Positions 62,624-64,000 of a DNA stretch of 64,000 bases are shown one piece after another. Where the stretch lies: positions 62,001 through 126,000 of the forward strand of contig NZ_JAVFVS010000002.1 in assembly GCF_030929605.1 (NCBI RefSeq), read 5' to 3'. Position 1 is the stretch's first letter; every line of letters begins with the position of its first letter. The translations under genes were made by a program, and so were the position numbers. Origin of the DNA: Flavobacterium sp. LHD-80 (GTDB taxonomy: Bacteria > Bacteroidota > Bacteroidia > Flavobacteriales > Flavobacteriaceae). Under the pieces are notes generated by a model. The model was not told the origin of the DNA, did no database searches, and worked only from the letters and a program-made list of their open reading frames with translations.

Positions 62624-62989
62624 ATGAGTAAAAAACGACTTTTAATTGTAGATGACGATTCCAGAAATATCTTCGCATTGACGCATACTTTGCGCGTCAA
62701 GTCATACGATTGTCTGTCATGTACGAGTGCTGAAGAAGCCATAAAGTTATTGAAATCTGATGAAAAGATTGACGCCGTTTTATTGGATATGATGATGCCC
62801 GAAATGGATGGTTATGATGCAATTCCGTTAATAAAAGAGATTCCGTCTAGAGCCTCTATTTTTGTTATTGCGGTAACAGCGCAAGCTATGACGGGCGATA
62901 AAGAAAAATGTTTAGAAGCTGGTGCAGATGATTATATTTCAAAACCAGTAGATGTTGATAAATTATTGCTGATTTTAAGCAAAATTTGA
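62624..62989 (+). CDS. single-domain response regulator
   Basis: A 121-residue receiver-only protein: IVDDDSRN acidic pocket, phosphoacceptor D55 in VLLDMMMPEMDGYDA, T in IAVTAQAMTGD, lysine in YISKPVDVD. It closely resembles the third receiver of the preceding hybrid kinase (both share DMMMPxMDGY, AVTAxAMTGDxEKC and KPVDVD), suggesting duplication. It is a likely mobile phosphate carrier or sink. Next gene (cheR) starts 19 bases after the stop. Confidence 0.93.
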   Translation: MSKKRLLIVDDDSRNIFALTHTLRVKSYDCLSCTSAEEAIKLLKSDEKIDAVLLDMMMPEMDGYDAIPLIKEIPSRASIFVIAVTAQAMTGDKEKCLEAGADDYISKPVDVDKLLLILSKI

Positions 62990-63008
62990 GTTAAAATTTG
63001 AAAGGAAT

Positions 63009-63818
63009 ATGATTGAGGATATTGAGTTAGAAACGCTAATCAATGAGGTTTTTGAGTACTATGGTTTTGATTTTGGAAGTTATTCAAAAGCGTCGCTAAA
63101 AAGGCGTGTAAACAGGATTTTTCATTTAGATGGTTTTACGCATTTTCATGAATTTCTTTCAAAAGTCCGTTCAGATCCAGAATATTATAAAAGAATGGTC
63201 GACGAAATCACGGTTAATGTAACCGAAATGTTTCGTGATCCTGCCTTTTATAGTGTTTTGAGAAATGAAATTTTACCACTTTTAGGAACAAAACCTTTTA
63301 TTAGATTATGGCACGCCGGATGCTCAACTGGCGAGGAAGTTTATTCTATGGCAATAATGCTAAAAGAGGCAGGTTTGCTTCATAAATCATTATTATATGC
63401 GACCGATATTAATGCGACCGTTTTAGAAACAGCTAAAAAAGGAATTTTTCCGCTTCGAATGATGAAAGAGTATTCACAAAATTATCGTGATGCAGGAGGC
63501 CAAGAAGATTTTTCAAGTTATTACACAGCAAATTACGGGATAGCAAAGTTTAACGGTGATTTGGCTGAAAAAATGGTTTTCTCACAGCACAATCTCGTTT
63601 CAGATACTTCCTTCAATGAATTTGATATGATTTTGTGCCGAAATGTTTTGATTTACTTTGATGCCGATCTACAAAAGCGCGTAATTAAGTTATTTGATGA
63701 AAGTTTAGCTGTTCTTGGTTTTTTGGCTTTGGGCACAAAGGAAACTATAAAATATTCTATTGGTCCAAATAAATACAAACAATTGGATAAAGATAAAATA
63801 TGGAGGAAATTAAAATAA
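63009..63818 (+). CDS. cheR: CheR-type methyltransferase
   Basis: A 269-residue S-adenosylmethionine-dependent glutamate methyltransferase. The N-terminal helical domain contains FEYYGFDFGSYSKASLKRR and DEITVNVTEMFRDPAFYS. The SAM-binding motif is RLWHAGCSTGEEVYSMAIML, followed by YATDINATVLETAKKG and LCRNVLIYFD. In chemotaxis CheR methylates receptors. Here, without a visible chemoreceptor, the target may be the large hybrid kinase or another protein. It overlaps the next gene, cheB, by 19 bases. Confidence 0.93.
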   Translation: MIEDIELETLINEVFEYYGFDFGSYSKASLKRRVNRIFHLDGFTHFHEFLSKVRSDPEYYKRMVDEITVNVTEMFRDPAFYSVLRNEILPLLGTKPFIRLWHAGCSTGEEVYSMAIMLKEAGLLHKSLLYATDINATVLETAKKGIFPLRMMKEYSQNYRDAGGQEDFSSYYTANYGIAKFNGDLAEKMVFSQHNLVSDTSFNEFDMILCRNVLIYFDADLQKRVIKLFDESLAVLGFLALGTKETIKYSIGPNKYKQLDKDKIWRKLK

Positions 63819-64000
63819 TATCAGATTGTAAAGTAGTCATTATTGGAGGATCTGCAGGAAGTCTGAATGCTTTGATGATGATTTTGCCAGAGCTTATCAA
63901 ACTCAATGATTTTGCAATTGTCATTGTGCTTCACAGAAAAAGTACAGACGATCAAACTTTAGAAGATTTAATTACATTAAAAGCAAATATAAAAGTAAAG
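63800..64000 (+). CDS. cheB: CheB-type methylesterase, partial (runs off window)
   Basis: The first 67 codons of a CheB-like esterase catalytic domain. The nucleophile motif GGSAGSLNAL gives S18, and VIVLHRKSTDD matches the family's next strand. There is no N-terminal receiver, so it is the CheB domain alone, as in many CheB/CheR-linked kinase operons. The start codon lies within the end of cheR (overlap 19 bases), which implies translational coupling. The rest lies beyond the window. Confidence 0.88.
   Translation, partial: MEEIKIISDCKVVIIGGSAGSLNALMMILPELIKLNDFAIVIVLHRKSTDDQTLEDLITLKANIKVK

Overview
The window is low-GC, densely coded DNA that looks like a Flavobacterium or close relative in the Bacteroidota. 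The evidence: lipoproteins with a Bacteroidota-type acidic patch after the lipobox cysteine, OmpA with TSP3-like repeats, hybrid and multi-PAS histidine kinases, a DUF6377-type membrane regulator, DUF4142, DUF1349 and DUF5661 proteins, and promoters of the TTTG-19 nt-TAnnTTTG class. I see no rRNA, tRNA, insertion sequence, prophage or CRISPR array. All coordinates and motifs were read by eye. Family names come from recognition, not a database search.

Layout. 1-14 kb is housekeeping metabolism: the agmatine-to-putrescine pair aguB/aguA, split by an OmpA porin and a choice-of-anchor I lipoprotein; then fahA, glyA, miaE, guaC, an acetyltransferase, a pentapeptide-repeat protein and aspA. 14-22.5 kb holds a BamA-like barrel protein, an OmpR-type two-component pair, a USP-like protein, a bestrophin-like channel and a divergent MocR regulator/EamA transporter pair. 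22.7-41.5 kb is mostly carbon metabolism: an acyl-CoA oxidase-like enzyme, a DUF6377 regulator beside a GH3 glucosidase, a DUF1349 protein, an acyltransferase, an ArsR/Old Yellow Enzyme operon, a TlpA thioredoxin, a GH2 glycosidase and an AraC-cupin-alcohol dehydrogenase-aldo/keto reductase group. 41.7-57.4 kb gathers families usually linked to general stress and DNA protection: DUF4142, a Rho_N-like small protein, topoisomerase IB, DUF1328, DUF5661, an Asp-rich protein, YciE/F, an Fpg/Nei glycosylase, DUF72, a PPOX stress protein, a response regulator, a six-PAS kinase and a YghA-type SDR. 57.7-64 kb is one signalling operon: a REC-kinase, a CHASE3-HAMP-GAF hybrid kinase with three receivers, a lone receiver, CheR and the start of CheB, which runs off the window.

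The most unusual structure is in the gaps between genes. At more than twenty places the intergenic DNA consists of degenerate short words repeated in tandem at a fixed period of 7, 8 or 9 nt. At most sites two such arrays face each other as inverted arms. Several word families recur, for example RAGRTDCT and NCGCARAG with period 8, ACYTGAA with period 7 and CACAGATTA-like words with period 9. The arrays usually begin within about ten bases of a stop codon, often fill the whole gap to the next start codon, and in one case supply the last codons and stop of an acyltransferase gene. One 32-nt stretch occurs exactly at two sites 27 kb apart in opposite orientation. One 43-bp perfect inverted repeat carries a 20-nt palindrome inside each arm. 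I do not know a published description of these arrays and treat them as the main candidate for something new. Other gaps hold ordinary hairpin-plus-T-tract terminators.
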